Shown here piece by piece: positions 23,801 through 38,800 of a DNA stretch of 64,000 nt. Origin of the DNA: Lineus longissimus (lineage: Eukaryota; Nemertea; Pilidiophora; Heteronemertea; Lineidae); NCBI RefSeq assembly GCF_910592395.1, contig NC_088314.1:2790001-2854000 (forward strand), in the 5' to 3' direction. The notes below the pieces were generated by a model. It did no database searches, was not told the origin of the DNA, and saw only the letters and a list, made by a program, of their open reading frames with translations. Positions within the stretch are counted from its first letter, which is position 1; the number at the start of each line of letters is the position of its first letter. The translations under genes were made by a program, and so were the position numbers.

Positions 23801-26800
23801 ACGTGCCGAGGCGCACGCATGTATCGTCTGCGGTCTTACAATCTTGAGGGCAAAGGAGAAAAAGCGTTGAAGTGAATGACTTTGTACGCAAAAGAGAGCT
23901 CAGGACAGGAGAAACGCCAGGTCACTTACCAAGTGGGAGTGGTTATCACTGAAAAATTGCCATGGGCTCTCCTGACCGGCCATGTCAAGCAAAATACAAT
24001 CATCATTACGTGTGATCAACTGAAGATGGCGAATTTTAGTATTGGCTTGAGTATGGTTGTGAGCAGAGAAACTTTGAACTTTCTACTTCTTCTCAGTCTT
24101 GATATTCCGGTGAGGCTACTTAAAGTGGCGATTAGGTTAAGAATTTGGCAAGCTGGGTTACGGAAAGGTGAAGTAATAAAATGAACTGAAATTCTAGCGA
24201 TGAATTTCAACTGAGTTAAGGTACTCGTGCAGGTGTAAAACACGAAGTAAACCTTCGTTGCAGTAGATTTTCAAGCAATTAATCCTATCGTCTGGACATG
24301 GGAAACAGTAGGAGAGGACTCAAGCAGAGAATGAGAACAGGTGCTTTTCATCAAAGTATGGACTCGAGAATGAAGAGTGACCTATCCTTCATCTCATTCC
24401 CATAGGAAAGCGCAGTATGGTTTCTTCTGATTTTAACAGGGTTTTTTTTCAAGGTGAAATTGTTCAAATATCATCATTATAGAAGCTGAAGATTCTTGAT
24501 CAAAGATTGGACAGGCTTCGATTATTCAAAAGGTTCCCTCGTTTGAACCACAACAGAAGCAAACCTATAGTTCATGACTTGAACACCATGAGGCACTGTG
24601 TAGACCTACCCTTTGCGATCATCTTCAAGGCATAATCCAGTCCCTCCAGCTGACATTTGAAGTGCTCGCAGTTAAATATGTAGAAGTTGTCCGGCTTCAC
24701 CAATGAGCCATCTGGCCCTAGGCAGCCCTTCTGCCCTTGTCGAGTGAAGTCCTCAGCTGCAACAAGCAGAATAAAACTATGGCTTCTTTGTGATATTACG
24801 AATGCCCTACATTATAGTAACGAGATATGTCACGCATTTGTGTTATCTAAAAGTCAGCTAACTCAGTGTTTGAACGGATTGGAGGTGCCACGAAAGAAAT
24901 GGTCAAAACATAGTATTGTCTTCGACATGTTGATGAATTGAAAAAGGTCATCGTCGACAATGAGCCTCATGGCCTAGTGAAAACTGCAGGCTAAAACGCA
25001 AGGGCCTGATTTCGATCCCGGTGAGAACCCAAGATTTATATTCTGGATGATCCGGCGTTGATTTAAGGAATTAGGTATTCAAAGTTCTTCGAATGATACT
25101 TAAAACCAAGGCTCCGTGTATCAAGTGTCAACGGGCAAGGGAAAGACTCCGCCAACTAATGGTACAGTTATATCGTATTGGTCAAGGAGTCTGACAAAAG
25201 AAAGAGGACCACAACTAATGCCAAAGATTTCGTTTCTTAATAGTTGGCAAACCGGAATATATAAAACCAGTTCTCAGACCTTGCAGTATGAATGAAATTT
25301 GCTATCAAAAGACACAAGGTCACACGGATTTTGGTTACCTCTTGACCCATGTTATGAGAGCACCATCCCACTACCGTGCATGTTCAGTTTATTCAAATTA
25401 CTATAAAGTACTTGTATTGTCCGAACTAAGGTCAACACAGTTCAACATAATCATACAAATAGTATTGAAATGTCGACAACAAGTAAATGGTCTATAGTGT
25501 TAGGATTGAGTTTCGAATCAAGATATCATTAAGTACATTATTCAACTATTTCAAAGAGAACAGGATATTTCCATCAAGGAACAAATTCAGTGGAAAGATT
25601 TGCGTCTCAAACAACTCTTCAAATTTGTTTCTGCGTGTGGGGTTTAAAAGGTAAATGTCCATCAAACTCCCTTGGCACCTCAACAAAAGTTTGCTTTTAC
25701 CCTTTGACGACTTGGACTTGGTCATTCTCTTTGAAATATCAAGTACTTCACCTGATGTTCCCTCTCCGTCGGTAGGGTTGACCACCGCCATAGCAACCAA
25801 CGCAGGGAGGTCGCCACCGTTCTCCTCACACTTGCATCGTTCATTTCTCGCGCCGTTGATTTCGCACGAGAAGTCTCGAGACCCAGTATTCTTGCAGGAG
25901 CCGTCTGCGGCCAAGCAACCTAAAAAGAGGGGGTAGCAGACGTTAGAAACTCCATTAACAGTTGCTACTGCAGAAAAAAACAGACTTAGAACTTCAGACT
26001 CCAAGTGAACGGAAATCTTTAGCGATGAGACAGCGTCCTTACCCGTTCGCTCCACAACAAGCCTGTAACCAGTACCAACTCTGTCACACTTGAAAGTGTT
26101 GCATCCGTCGATGAACCTGTTACCGTAGAGTACCCGCTCACCACTCGGGGCTGTGCACGTTGGTCCTAGAAAACAGAGGGTTTGAGTTGGAATTGAGATA
26201 AGACGATTACTTCCAAGGAAGGAAAATGATAGTACACCGGTTTCTTTTGGTCATGGCCTTCCAAGCTGCCTTAGAAAGAGCTATGAACAACGAAGTTCGA
26301 AGTAGATGCATTTTATCGACGTCTTTTTTGAAACTTTCCCCGATTACTCTAACAACTCGATAAAAAATAGAAGAACAGTATTTGTTGACACCACGTCTTC
26401 GTACTTCAGCAAAACAACACGTATCATCAACACGACGTTCGTACTTCATACTTCGTAACTATCTTTATTCAGTGGAACGAGTTTAACTTACTGTTTTCAG
26501 CCTTGCTTGTACCTCGTTCCCACGTGAGACGGCCATCGGGCATCTCCCTGCAGGTATAATCTCTCCTGCCATGTTGGATTTTATTGCCAACTGGGATACA
26601 TTGGTTGTAGTAGGAACAAGCTGAAAGGCAAGTACATCGTACATTGTACTAATATTAGGGATCTAATTCTATTCATTGTCATCCAAGGGGTTTTTGTTGG
26701 GAACCCAAGCTGCCCTCTCCATGTCGTTTGCGTCTGCAGGTGTATGTTAGGTTAAGGGGGAAGATTATCACTCCTTTGAGACCCTCTTTGCTGCTCTTTG

Positions 26801-29800
26801 ATAATTGTTCATCTTTGGATTCAGTGGCGGATATAACAGGTCACGATGCTCAATGTAACACGTATTGACACAATGCATCTGCGACGCAAGCACATTGACA
26901 TTATTCATAAAATACTATGTATGTCCATACCTGACCCAATCTACCGTTTACGTACGCTAATATCTGGAGTGGTTCCATTTTTTCTCATAGACCACTTCAG
27001 TAGCTTTAACTTATAACCAATCCAAGCAAATTGACTGGCTCTAGGCCCTTAAGTCCAAAAACTATCCGGTTTGTTGTCAAAGCTCATATAACCAATTGTA
27101 CTGGATTTGTTCCCTAACACCCAACGTGAGAAACTTCAGGGGTGCTTGTCAAATATTATTATCTTTGAGCCAAGCCAATACTTTTGCTGGGACACACCTT
27201 CTAAAAAGTGCGCCTGATTTGACCCGAGGTATACCAGTTAAAGTTATTTCTCTTTGCCAAATCCTGTAACATATAACGTAAACACCTTAAATCCCGACAC
27301 GTTATGCGTCAAACAACTTGAAGTCAAGCTGCTTATATGTACGATCAAACAGAAAGTATCTGAACAGAACGATAACGGCATCGATTGGTGATAAGCGTAC
27401 GGTTCTTTGTTGGTGATGAAGAAAGAGTAAGGGGAAGGGAACGTGTAAGGAAAAAGAGAATGCTTTTTTGTAGAATAAGCGATGTGTGCCATTAAATAAA
27501 GAGCAAAGGGACGGGAACGTGTATGGAGAGGGTGGAGGCAACCCACCGCCTGATTTGAGTCTTTCTCTCTGATCTCGTCAATACCAGCTTGCTTTTTCAA
27601 TTTCTTAAATGACCGGATTTCATATATTATTGGCTTTATAAGTTACCAATAGAGGTGTGTCATTACTCGCCAAGTTATTGACAGAGAAATTAAACTAAAC
27701 CCGCTTGTTTCGGCAGTTTTAATGAGCTTTTCCCAAAGTAAATTATGGGAAGTATAAACATGTATTGGCCGTCGCAAGTTGGTGTTAGTGTTTAAAATTT
27801 TTGATTAAGTAAAGTCGGTAAGCTTTTAACGCATGCTTTAAAGAACTTGGTGGGAAACCGTGGATAAACAACTATGTGATTTGTTCAGGGCTTTGCCTTG
27901 TTTTCCTAGTACGAAACATTTCAAATGGCTTGGTGTAAACTGTCAAGCAGTGACATATAATGTTGTAGGGTTCTTACCGGTTGAGACCTTCTTCCGCCGC
28001 GGCCGTCGTCCACCCTCGAGTTCACACCGGTAGACGTAACAGTAATAGTTATACGTCTCTCCCACGCCGTAACATGTACCGTCAGCTCTCTCGCAACCTT
28101 GTGAGGTGGAGAAGAAAAGTGAATCAATGGAAACACAATGACAATTTGGTCAAAACGCACACATTTTCAAACCAGGGAGCGTGAGTTCAATCTATGGGCC
28201 AACATATCACTCCAGACTCCTTCATTTACAAAAATCTCGATATATAAATAAACGGTGTGTAATCGTGTTTCTTCATTTTATCTTGTGGTCGCATATGCCA
28301 AGAAGACATTGGCTGTCGACTACAGTCGCGACTCGTCCATGGCGTGGTATAGTCGAGACAGGTACCCGAGGGATTCAACGTCTGGTCGAGGTTGGGACTG
28401 AGAGTTCACATGCAACTAGGACATGAAAGACAGATTGAGATATAATACCAAAGCAATCTCCCCTTTGGCAATAGGAAGCAATGTCATACAATTGTGGTAA
28501 ACAGTACCTTTCACCATTACAAAGCAAACTGCAGTTGGGCTTACATTGGAAGCAGTACTAACTTGTGTAAGTAACCTGTAAAAGTGCTCTCACATCTAAA
28601 GCAATGTACCATTACCTATTTGAAATTGACGATTTGAGCAGTAATGAAAGTGTGTTCGAAGCAATGTTTTATACAACGACGTCTAAAGCTGCATTAAGTT
28701 TCTGACTAAGCGTCCAAAGCAATACATTGAAATGAAATGTCGTTGTCTTAAGCTAATACTAAAGCAGTGTCACTATTTTTTGTAATAAGTGATGTGTGCT
28801 GTTCAAGAAAGCAATATACTAAAGCACATCTTTAACTGAATTAGAATCATATGATAATATTTCTTTGTGTATAGCGAAGCTTGACAAGTTGTGCATGTCT
28901 AAAAGCAATTTTTATATTTTTAAACTTTGCTACAGCAGTCTTCTTAACCTTTTACAAGTTTTACCATATGCCATCAATCAAATTAGTATCAAAGAATAGT
29001 GCCCTTTGCGGGGAAAACCTGATTAGAATTAGAACTAACAATGAAAGAAACGAAGTCAGCGAACTTGCTTATTATGTCTAGACGATAACCGGCGTAATAT
29101 CATGTATCATCTGGGTCTGTGCAAATATCAGATTCTGTGACTTGATAAACCTTTCGAACGCGACTGACTGATCCTTTATCATGGTCATCGTTTATCACCG
29201 TCATCTCAACGATTTTTTGCCCTTTTGTGATAATGTATATCCTCTCTTTGTTATTGGCCATATCAGACATTCAAAACACCGGTTGGCATTTGGATATCTT
29301 TGTAATAATCACTAGTTGTATTTTGAAGGGAAAAGGCTGTCGGTGCATTGGGCCATGCACGTTATGTGGTCTGCATCATGCTATGTACAGTTTCAGTCAT
29401 TTTATACAGCCATGCATGGATTGAGTCGGGCGTTTGATATACTCAACAGGAGATGAGTTCAATGATGACTACATTCATTTGCAGAGAAGCGAAGCTCTTC
29501 GTTTGGTATTGCTCAGCAGGTTTGGTTAGGAACTTCAAGACCACTGGTCTAAATTGTCCGACGTTCTAGCAACATTTTACCCAAGTCAGTACATGCACCA
29601 AATTTACCTCAGGTCCCGGTTGTTCAAAATAGTTTTGTCACTAACCCTGGTGTTTAATGAACTTGGTGTAAAAACCAATGAGCTTAACTGAAGAAGATAT
29701 GTTAATGCCAACGTTAGTGACAAAAAATTGCTTTGAACAACTGGGCCCTGGTGTAAATCGACGAAGTGACTGGCTTGCACTATTTGTAAGGGCCCCCGGG

Positions 29801-32800
29801 CGAAAGTATCTTAGATTACCGTCACTGCCCAGCCCAACCATCCCCGGGTTACCTCGGGGAGTATAATTGTGGATGAGGTAAACATCATATTGTCTCGTAC
29901 AGGTAGATGGATCCCAAACCAACTGAAATAATGCCAAAGAGGCATTAATGGCTTCAGTACCTTGATATATTTGCTGTCGGACGGCGCGTCCATCTTCCAA
30001 GACGCACTTGTAGGTGAAGCAAAAATACTGGTACGTGGCACCTACGTTAAAACAGGACCGATCCGATCTTTCACAGCCTAGAAAAAATCAACTGTTGATA
30101 CATAAAATCATTTCATAAGCAAGGCATGGGCACTTCCACGGGACGTCATCGTGCATATTCTTGAGTTGTTCTGTGATATGCTTTTTTCATTCGCCACTTT
30201 CCTTCAGCAGTTATCGGCCAATCAGAAGTGCTGTAGCCATGCTTTCTGCAGCCATGCTTTCTGCGCTAAACACGCGTGGTACAGGTCTTCGAATTGGTCA
30301 ATACCTGACCGGAAGTCCCAAATTGCTATTTGAGGAAAATGGCGAACTCGAAATGGAGTCTGGTGTGTCAATTGACATTTCAAATATGTCCATGGCGACT
30401 ATATAACTGGTTTGAGTTCGACTTGTTTGTAATCGCAGTGGCATGGACTGCTAGTGAGCGATCTTAAACAAAATGACTCAAATAGGTAAAGCAATATCTT
30501 TACAACATTCGACTAATTTGTATACAAAACGACGAAGATGCTGCTGTTGGTGTACTCTGATGACGTCATATGGAAGTGCCAGAATGCTATAGGACATTGC
30601 ATATATCAGCGTGGTTATACAAATTTGCCATTGGCAAATCTGGCATATACATTTACCGAGTTTATGCTGTGGATGTTGCCAGAGAAGAAAAAGTATCTCT
30701 GTCTCTTTCTGCGGACGATCCAAATTGCAAATTGGCAAACCGTGCTGTGTATTGAATTGAGGTTGTGCAAACAAGCTGTTAGTGACATATCGACGTTTTC
30801 TTTATCTTGTGGTTACGGTTTTCTTAGTGTATAGCATGTGCAGTTAGGTGATACTATACTGTGAGCGTCTGGACTAATACGCAGGCTAAACGATCCGTGG
30901 CGTGGCCTTTTCGAGAAAGAACAAAAGAAGCTTTGGCATGGGAAACTGTCGACCGGGATGATACGCTCAGCGAACCCAATCTCAATTTCGGATGTCTTTA
31001 CTGAATGATAATCTTAATAACAACAGAATATACATGTAGCTCAATAGATCTGATCGGTCAACGTGTCTGGATTAAGATATTTCGTCACCCCAGGGTCATC
31101 ACCTTGGCGGGAGGCTCACCGTCCCAATGACCCGTCTTGGATCCTGTACAATTACGTCCGGCGTAGACACAATATCACGACTTGTTCCGAACCAGTGGCA
31201 ATGGTCGTGTTCGGAATTTTATCATTTGGTGTGAAAATTAAACCTTTGATGTATAATAATCATTGTGCTCGTGCCGGCAGACGACATTATTCGGCCTTTG
31301 TGTTCCATTTGAGTGATTTCATCTTCACCGAGATTTCAGAACGACAGGAGTGAAACCTTCTATTATATTCTGTCTATACAATCATTGATATCTCTCTTGT
31401 ATCGTCAGCCCATTCTAAGTGGTGTAATTGGGGTCAGATCGCGGACAGAGTTATGAAAGTTAGTGACATTTCATCTTCAGAGTAAGATGCACACTGAACT
31501 TCCAGCGGTATTGCCTCCGTAGCCTCCGCCAAAATGCCAATACATTGAGGTTGGTGAGTGGATTCGGAATTGATTTTTAGTTCTCTGACCGGAGCAGCGG
31601 GAAGATGGTGTTGTTTAAACATTAGAGAGTTTCAGAAATCCAATACATACGCTTACGTATTCGTTTACGGTTGTTCATTTCAACATATTAGGGTGACACG
31701 CGGATTGTTTCATTCATGGCCAAAGCTTCTCTTGTTATCTGATGCTAGCATAAAGTCCTGATCAAACTAAATCGGCAATGGATCACAATAGATTAGCCGC
31801 ATATTCTGATGGGCACTATACCGTGGTCGGACTGAATGACAGAGGAAAGACATTCGAATAGGGTCTAAGAACAGCTTTACAATGATAAGGACAGTAACTC
31901 CAAGGGAACAATTGTAACTGCTTCCGTCTTACCCTTGTAGGGCTGAGGATTACACCATGTAGAAGCACTTAAATATGTCAGGAGCCAAAGCCATTTAGTC
32001 TGATCACCACTTTACTAGTAGCTGGCCCAAAACGCACTCACTATATTTCTACACCACACACTCCAGCAGATAAAAAGCGACTGTCCAGTCACGAAATCGT
32101 GACTGAAAAAATACTTCTAATTGTACTCAATATTATGTCTAATATATCTATAACTAGATGCTGCGACAAGGCTACTATGTCATCAGTGCATCTGAACTAC
32201 CCTACGTTACAGATTACACTAATGTCACGAATGTAAGGTCAGGTATCAGGATGAACATCCAACTGGGTCTTTCAGGAACAAGTGACAACGTGTGTCTGTC
32301 TTTAATTCTAATCGAAGTAGAACGTGTTTGGATGGGTCAGGCAAATTCTCTTCTGGCTGATCATGTTAGGTTTATTTATTTATGGTTGCATACGTGAACC
32401 AGTGCAGAAAACAATCGGAGAAAATAAATATCTTCCCCCTCAGTAACCGCGTACCATATCATACATTCATGACTTCAGGGCAACATACAAAATGTAGGCC
32501 AATACTGTAACAGACCAGTTAGTGAGGCCGAGAATTTGAGAGCGGCTCAACAAAAGGTTAATAAAGAGGCACTATGAAGATCAAAAAGAAAATGTGCCCT
32601 TCTTAAAATATCCGGGAACAGCCACCTAGTAAAGAAAAGAGAAACTACTCGCCTGTACATTGCCTGTACCTGCATACAAGTAGTTCCTCTTCTATGTAGA
32701 AGCTGGCCCCCACTGGTGGTTTGATAATGGTATATTTTCCCATACATCTGGAGGCAAGGGTGACTCGTTGCCGAAGTCAAGTCGCCCAAACATTGTGTTG

Positions 32801-35800
32801 GAATGTTCATTGGCATCGACTACGTCAGCTGATTTGGCACAGTATTGAAGATAAAAAATGAAAAAGCATCTCTCCTTTCTTTGGTTTGTAGCATTCTAAC
32901 TATTTGTATGTTTCTGTCTTACCAGCTGTGACTAGCCTGGCACCATTACTTTCACATCTGAATGAATGGCAGTACTGCGTCCACTCCTCTCCCAGTGAGT
33001 ATCTTTTATCGTCAGTATCACGGCAGTTTGGGGTAGCGCCTGCAACGGGTGAATAAAAGAGAGAGGTTGAGGAAACGTTCGTATAACACTGAGGTCATCT
33101 ACTAGAGGCTGCGAAGACAACATAAGTCTATGTCCCGTAGGAAAAAGCGAGGAAATAAGATATAGAAAGGTTCATTTATTGAATCAAAATTTATTGAATC
33201 TGCTTGGGTTTGGCACCGATTTATCTTATCTGAGATTCATATGAGCAGAATTGATGACTACAAATGCTTATATATTCTTGATGTCAAAAGTATGCCTTGT
33301 AAGGTAATGACCCCGCGTAATGGCTCCAGTTAATGGGCAATCCGTGTACATGCCATGCCCCCAAGTGACATTGGTCAACATTTTAGACCTGATAATTTCA
33401 ATGCTCTCAAAAGTACCTGTACATCGAAGTATTCAATTTTGGTGAAAGAATCAACCACTCATAAGATTGTAAACATGTCAAAAGCTATACAAGTCAAAAT
33501 CCTTTGACCATCGCCTGGGTCGACAGTTAATGGTCTGAGATTGTCCAGACCCGGAGGTCATTTTGATAGGGCCTAATTCACATGGTTAAAACTTCTTGGT
33601 CTGCAATTTGAAACAATGAAATAACATCAACACTTCCACCTATTTCCACACCTTTTGAGGGCCCGAGATTATCCACAAGGACATGGGCCCTTAAACAACA
33701 ACGATAACTCAAAGCACTAAAATTCCATTTCATTACAATGTCAATAGTGACCTTGCACCAAAACAATGACAAATGTTTGAGATTAAGAATAACTTTCTGA
33801 CTACTTGAGATCAAAAAAGTTTTCTTCGTTAAAACACCGTCATTCAAAGCTTAACTCTCATTTCCTTATCTACTTTGGTGTTCAAGACCCTAATTAATCC
33901 TGTTTCTAGAGCGCTTTACAGGTTTTAGTCACAAGAAGAGGTTAATTAATGCAGAATGCGCGATTTCGTGTCCAATTAAACATCTCAGTATTAGCCTCTT
34001 GAGAAAAAGCGTCCCCTTTAAATCTAAAGGTAATCACCCTGTACCCCATGGCGTAATTATGTTTCCTGCCAGTCATGTCGTGGCTAGTGGCAAGAATGCA
34101 CAAAGCCAAATCAACTCATATGACTTTGGTTGAGAACACTCGAAGAGATTAATCATGATATATAGAGACATAGAGAGAGACATAGACATGGACATATGCA
34201 TAGACATAACATAGACAAAGACTCAGGCATAGAAATAGACAGACATAGACATAGTCATAAACGTGATACTGACAGTAATTCTGAAAGAAGATTGGAACCA
34301 TCATTCTTGGACGATATAGTTCAACGGATGTAGGGCAGTGTGCAATCGGAACTATTGTTAGCCTCACGAATTTTCAAACCAATTAAACGGTCATTTGATA
34401 ATCGTTATTCGCTTTAATAACTTTTTATGATAGTCAATCACTAAATGCTTTCGCACGAACTTTTCAGTCCGGGTGACCCTGTTCTCGTGGAAATGTGCCA
34501 ATGGTGATTTATGGCCATGTTCGATAAGTGCGACTGGAATAAATATCTGTCTTTCACAGACCGATTGCCGTGATCTGGCTGAAAGTACTGGTCTGACCCA
34601 TTGCCAGTCAGTGACAGAGGAGTGCGGGAGTGAAGCCAAGGATGGTGGTATGTGATGGCTTAGCGACCACCCCCACTCCCCATCCCTGCCAGCTCAGTTT
34701 TGGCAATTGAGAACATTACGCTCCTTTACAGACCTTCTCATAGGACAATTGGACATCGATGGTCAATCAAGGTCAAGATTGCACCCAACTGCACGAACTA
34801 CTACATGTATGGACTTAAATTGCTCATCGACATATCTACTAAGAGGTATCAATGTCCTTTTCGCGGAGATCGGATCCTTAACAAATTTGCTTTCTACTTG
34901 GACGAGCCAACATGCAGGATGATCATTTACAAAGGAGTGTTAGCATGTTAGACATGCAAGAAACACGCCATCGTGTCAAATCCTGGTCTTAAATGTCACC
35001 CAAAAAGGTGCACTTATTGGCCTGGAGCATAACTACATTGTACTTGATACTTTATCCGTTTGTAGACAGATTCCTGTACCGGCTTTTGCTCTGGTTTTGA
35101 CATAAATGTATTTATGCTGTATTCTATCCACCACTTTCAATCAAAAAACAAGTGTCATAATTGCAATCGGCTGATGAAAAAGAGGAAACTATCCAACAAG
35201 TAATAAGATAAATAAATCACATGATGATAAAGTAAAGTAATTGCTCAATAAACTACGTAATCCAAAAGTTCTCTCACCTTATCAACCTTTGATTCGAACG
35301 CATGTTTGCTCGATTGTCCTTTTTATTAGAGGTGCATTGTTTATTAATTACTTATTTATGCCTGCCCCGAGTAATATCATTGCTCACAAAAAGTATCCCG
35401 AATGCACTCGATTTAGTCCCTGACCTCCAACGTTTAGTCATCTTTTATATCATAATACTATAAGGCGGCTCGATAAAGTGCCATTTGGGGGTAGTGTTTC
35501 GTCTCGAAATTTTGCACGTTTGCAGGTGATATGTTATCCTGATGCAACGTTATGTTTATTTTCGGAAATTTACTTCAGCGGAGCAGTAATGAGGGATTTT
35601 TAATCGGACACTGTCAATTCTCCTTACCACTCACAGAAGCCAACAAGTGATATTGCATTAGATTTTCATTGCAATTCAATCAATTCAAGGTATAGCCCAT
35701 TTGAACCTGCCTGCGCCACGGGTACAATGCTAGTTGGCTATTATTTCGCTATCTAGCCATTGCGCACGACCCGGATATCAGGAGGATGAAAAAGTTTCTA

Positions 35801-38800
35801 AGTCCAAGTATTTTTTTCACTTGTCTTTTTTTCTGCTGAAAATGAAGAAACATCATCAGCCACAAAAAAAATTGGCATTTGAAAATTTTTCATCCTTTCA
35901 AAGCCAATTTTTTTTTTCTTCAAAATTTCTTCTGAGTGCATTGCTTTTTGAAGCCACTCAAACCACTTACTGGTCTTATATCAAAACAGCCCAAGACCAG
36001 ACATAGACTATGCTGCGCTTTGTAACTTTCTCATCAAACTCCTTCATTCACGCACCAAGACCAAGGTATCAGACACGAGATTGGACGAGATTGGACGAGA
36101 TTGGACAAGATTGGACGACGAGAATTTTCATTCACCAGACCACCTCACACTGTTTTTTTTTAGAGCCGCAACATAATGATTTCACAACTCAAACGAAATC
36201 GTAATAAAAAGCATTCCCTATCCCGCCATCCGGGCGGTGCGTACAAGAAAGGTGGATTAGCGCCGCCTTAACCCAAGAAGCTGCTCAGCAGGACTCTGTG
36301 GCGGATGGTAACACCATAGTCTTGTGCTCAAATCAAACCACTTCAGAAAACGACCAAGAGCATTATCAAAAATACGAAATTCTAAGCTTTAATTGAGAAA
36401 GAAAGCAAATTTTCTCAGGACTGTTAACCTATATTCTGTCAGGTGTAGGTATTTCGATACTTGGATTCGAGCCATTGGTTTTGAGCGGATTGGCTGGAAC
36501 AATATTCACTCCCCATTAATCTCCGTCACGAGGTCATTTGAGTTCAAATCCAAGAGTAAAGGACAAGCTTCCATCAAACGCAGCCTCTTCACAAACACCC
36601 GTCAATGAGTATTCCCTCCAGATGACAGGGCCGCTTGAACTGTGAGCTTACAGTCTGAGAAGAGCGTGATTCCTAGAAGCTTTTCACGACTGATAGTACC
36701 ACCTCAAGCACTTTTTCAATGAATAGGTGCTTTTCAATAGGTGTTCTAATTTTCAATTACTACCTTTGTGTAAATTCGGTGAATGAAATGATATTCCGTA
36801 TACGCGCGTGTTCGGGAATATCAAACACGGAACGTTGGTGGCAAGAATATGGTGTGAGGGCTTTTCCAGCCCTGATTGGTCCGCCGAGATGGCCATATAT
36901 TTTAAGGCATACCTTGCTTGGATGCGTCCCTGGCCCATGCAAACCAAAGTTGGTGATCAGGTGTTTTCTCGAAAGCTCCTTCAGCAAGAGAATGAAAGCA
37001 ATGGGCCATAAGAAGTACAACTGAGATTTTCAAAGTAGATCGATACTACGCTGACACAAATCACACATTTTGGCCAGGAAGAAACATTGCTTAGTGTTCA
37101 AAAAGGTATGCCTGCGAAGCAATTATGGCACTGTACAATGATGGCGGTGGCGATTGTGATGTTGATGACGACGACGGTGAAAGTGACGATAAACGAAATG
37201 ATGGATGATGATTAATAATGATGATGATAATGATGATTATGATGATGATGAAATTACATGAACGTGTTTGTTCATGACGATAAGTGTGTAATCAGTTAGG
37301 AAGTTGGAACGTTTCAAAATGTAAACTAGAATTATAATTTGCAATTTGGAAAATTCCCAACGAATTTCGGCATCGTTTCCAAATATCGTATGTTTGAATT
37401 CGTCGCCTCCTGATGCGATATTACACGGTCTTTGGTCACCTTCTGCTCTGTTACCTCTTCACGGTCAGCTATTGAAGGGAGTTGTAAAGTCTTACAACTT
37501 TTGGATGAAAGCCCGAACGTACATTAAGGTTTATTTGGCACTGACACTGTTTGCTGGGTTAACAATCATGCAGTTATCGAGTTCATTAAAGGTAACTTAA
37601 CGACATCATGGGGCTTTTGAGAAAATTCAAGATACGGAGTTCGGGTGGAGCTCGGGTAGAGCTGTCATTTCGCCCAGCATTTTAGCTTCCGAGTCCACCT
37701 TTGCGATGTTTCATGAGAAAACCAATCCAAGGTGACCAAACTGCACTTAAGGTCTGTTTCCCACGACCTTTTTCATCCATGTTGACAGTACGAAAAACCA
37801 GGGACTTATCAACAATGTTTACAAATTCTACTTGCTTCTTTTTCGTCGCAAATGTCATCTTCAAAGAAGATGGTATTAATCAAGAATTCTAGGAGCAATT
37901 TCACAATCAGTCGTTGGTGTTAAACATGATTAACCTTTCGTCTGGATCTCTCTCGTTTGTTTGTTTTGTTCTTTTGTTTGTTGGTTTTTTACCGTCTGCT
38001 GTCATCTAATCGTTGAAATTGTGACAACAATACCTCGTCATGTTGCGTTCTGGGTCAAGCTTGTGGATTACAAAACAATTTTATCATTGCATTTAGGCCT
38101 AATGAAATAATGAGTTCGGTAGATCATGAGATTTGTGGATGCACAAGCTCTCCAGTGGCCCTATACTGTTATTGAAATAGGCCGCTTATTCTGACCCTGA
38201 CAAGAACAGTTATAATCTTTATTCATCCCATATGATGCACTTCCAGGAGTAATAATGACAAATATTATTCCTTTATACTGTTGATATACCAGTATATATA
38301 CATAGTAGACTTTACTTGCATAGGCCTGATTGGTGCAAATGGACCCTACACAGTTTCCAAATTAATTCGCCGAAACTACGCCCAAAATATTTTAGGTAAA
38401 TCTTCAATTACTAACTTATTCCGAAGTCGAGCAAAAAGGACATTGATTCATCACAGTGTAACTTTCATGAAAATATTTATATATTCATGGTTGCAAATAA
38501 GATGATATATGACATCAGGCGATATGAACAGATCATATTTATTGAGGATAAATCATAACTTTGCAGGGTTTTTTTTAGAAACATGTAGCCTTGAGTGGCG
38601 TCTAGTCGAGTCTATCTTTACTGCATTTACGATGAGGCGCACCTTGTGCAACATTTTCCCAAACCAACATATCGTCGTGCACGTAAATGAACTATTTTTC
38701 CCAATAAGTGTCTTTTTTTCAGCAAGAAACTGTCACGGCTTAGCCTTATGTATCAGATCGGCAGTTTATTTCTTCATTGCAAGCAGTAAATAAACATTTT

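Noticed and set aside
36010-36204. Plus-strand frame with a repetitive WTRLDEIGQDWT stretch
   Set aside because: The repeat is simply the 10-bp minisatellite translated.
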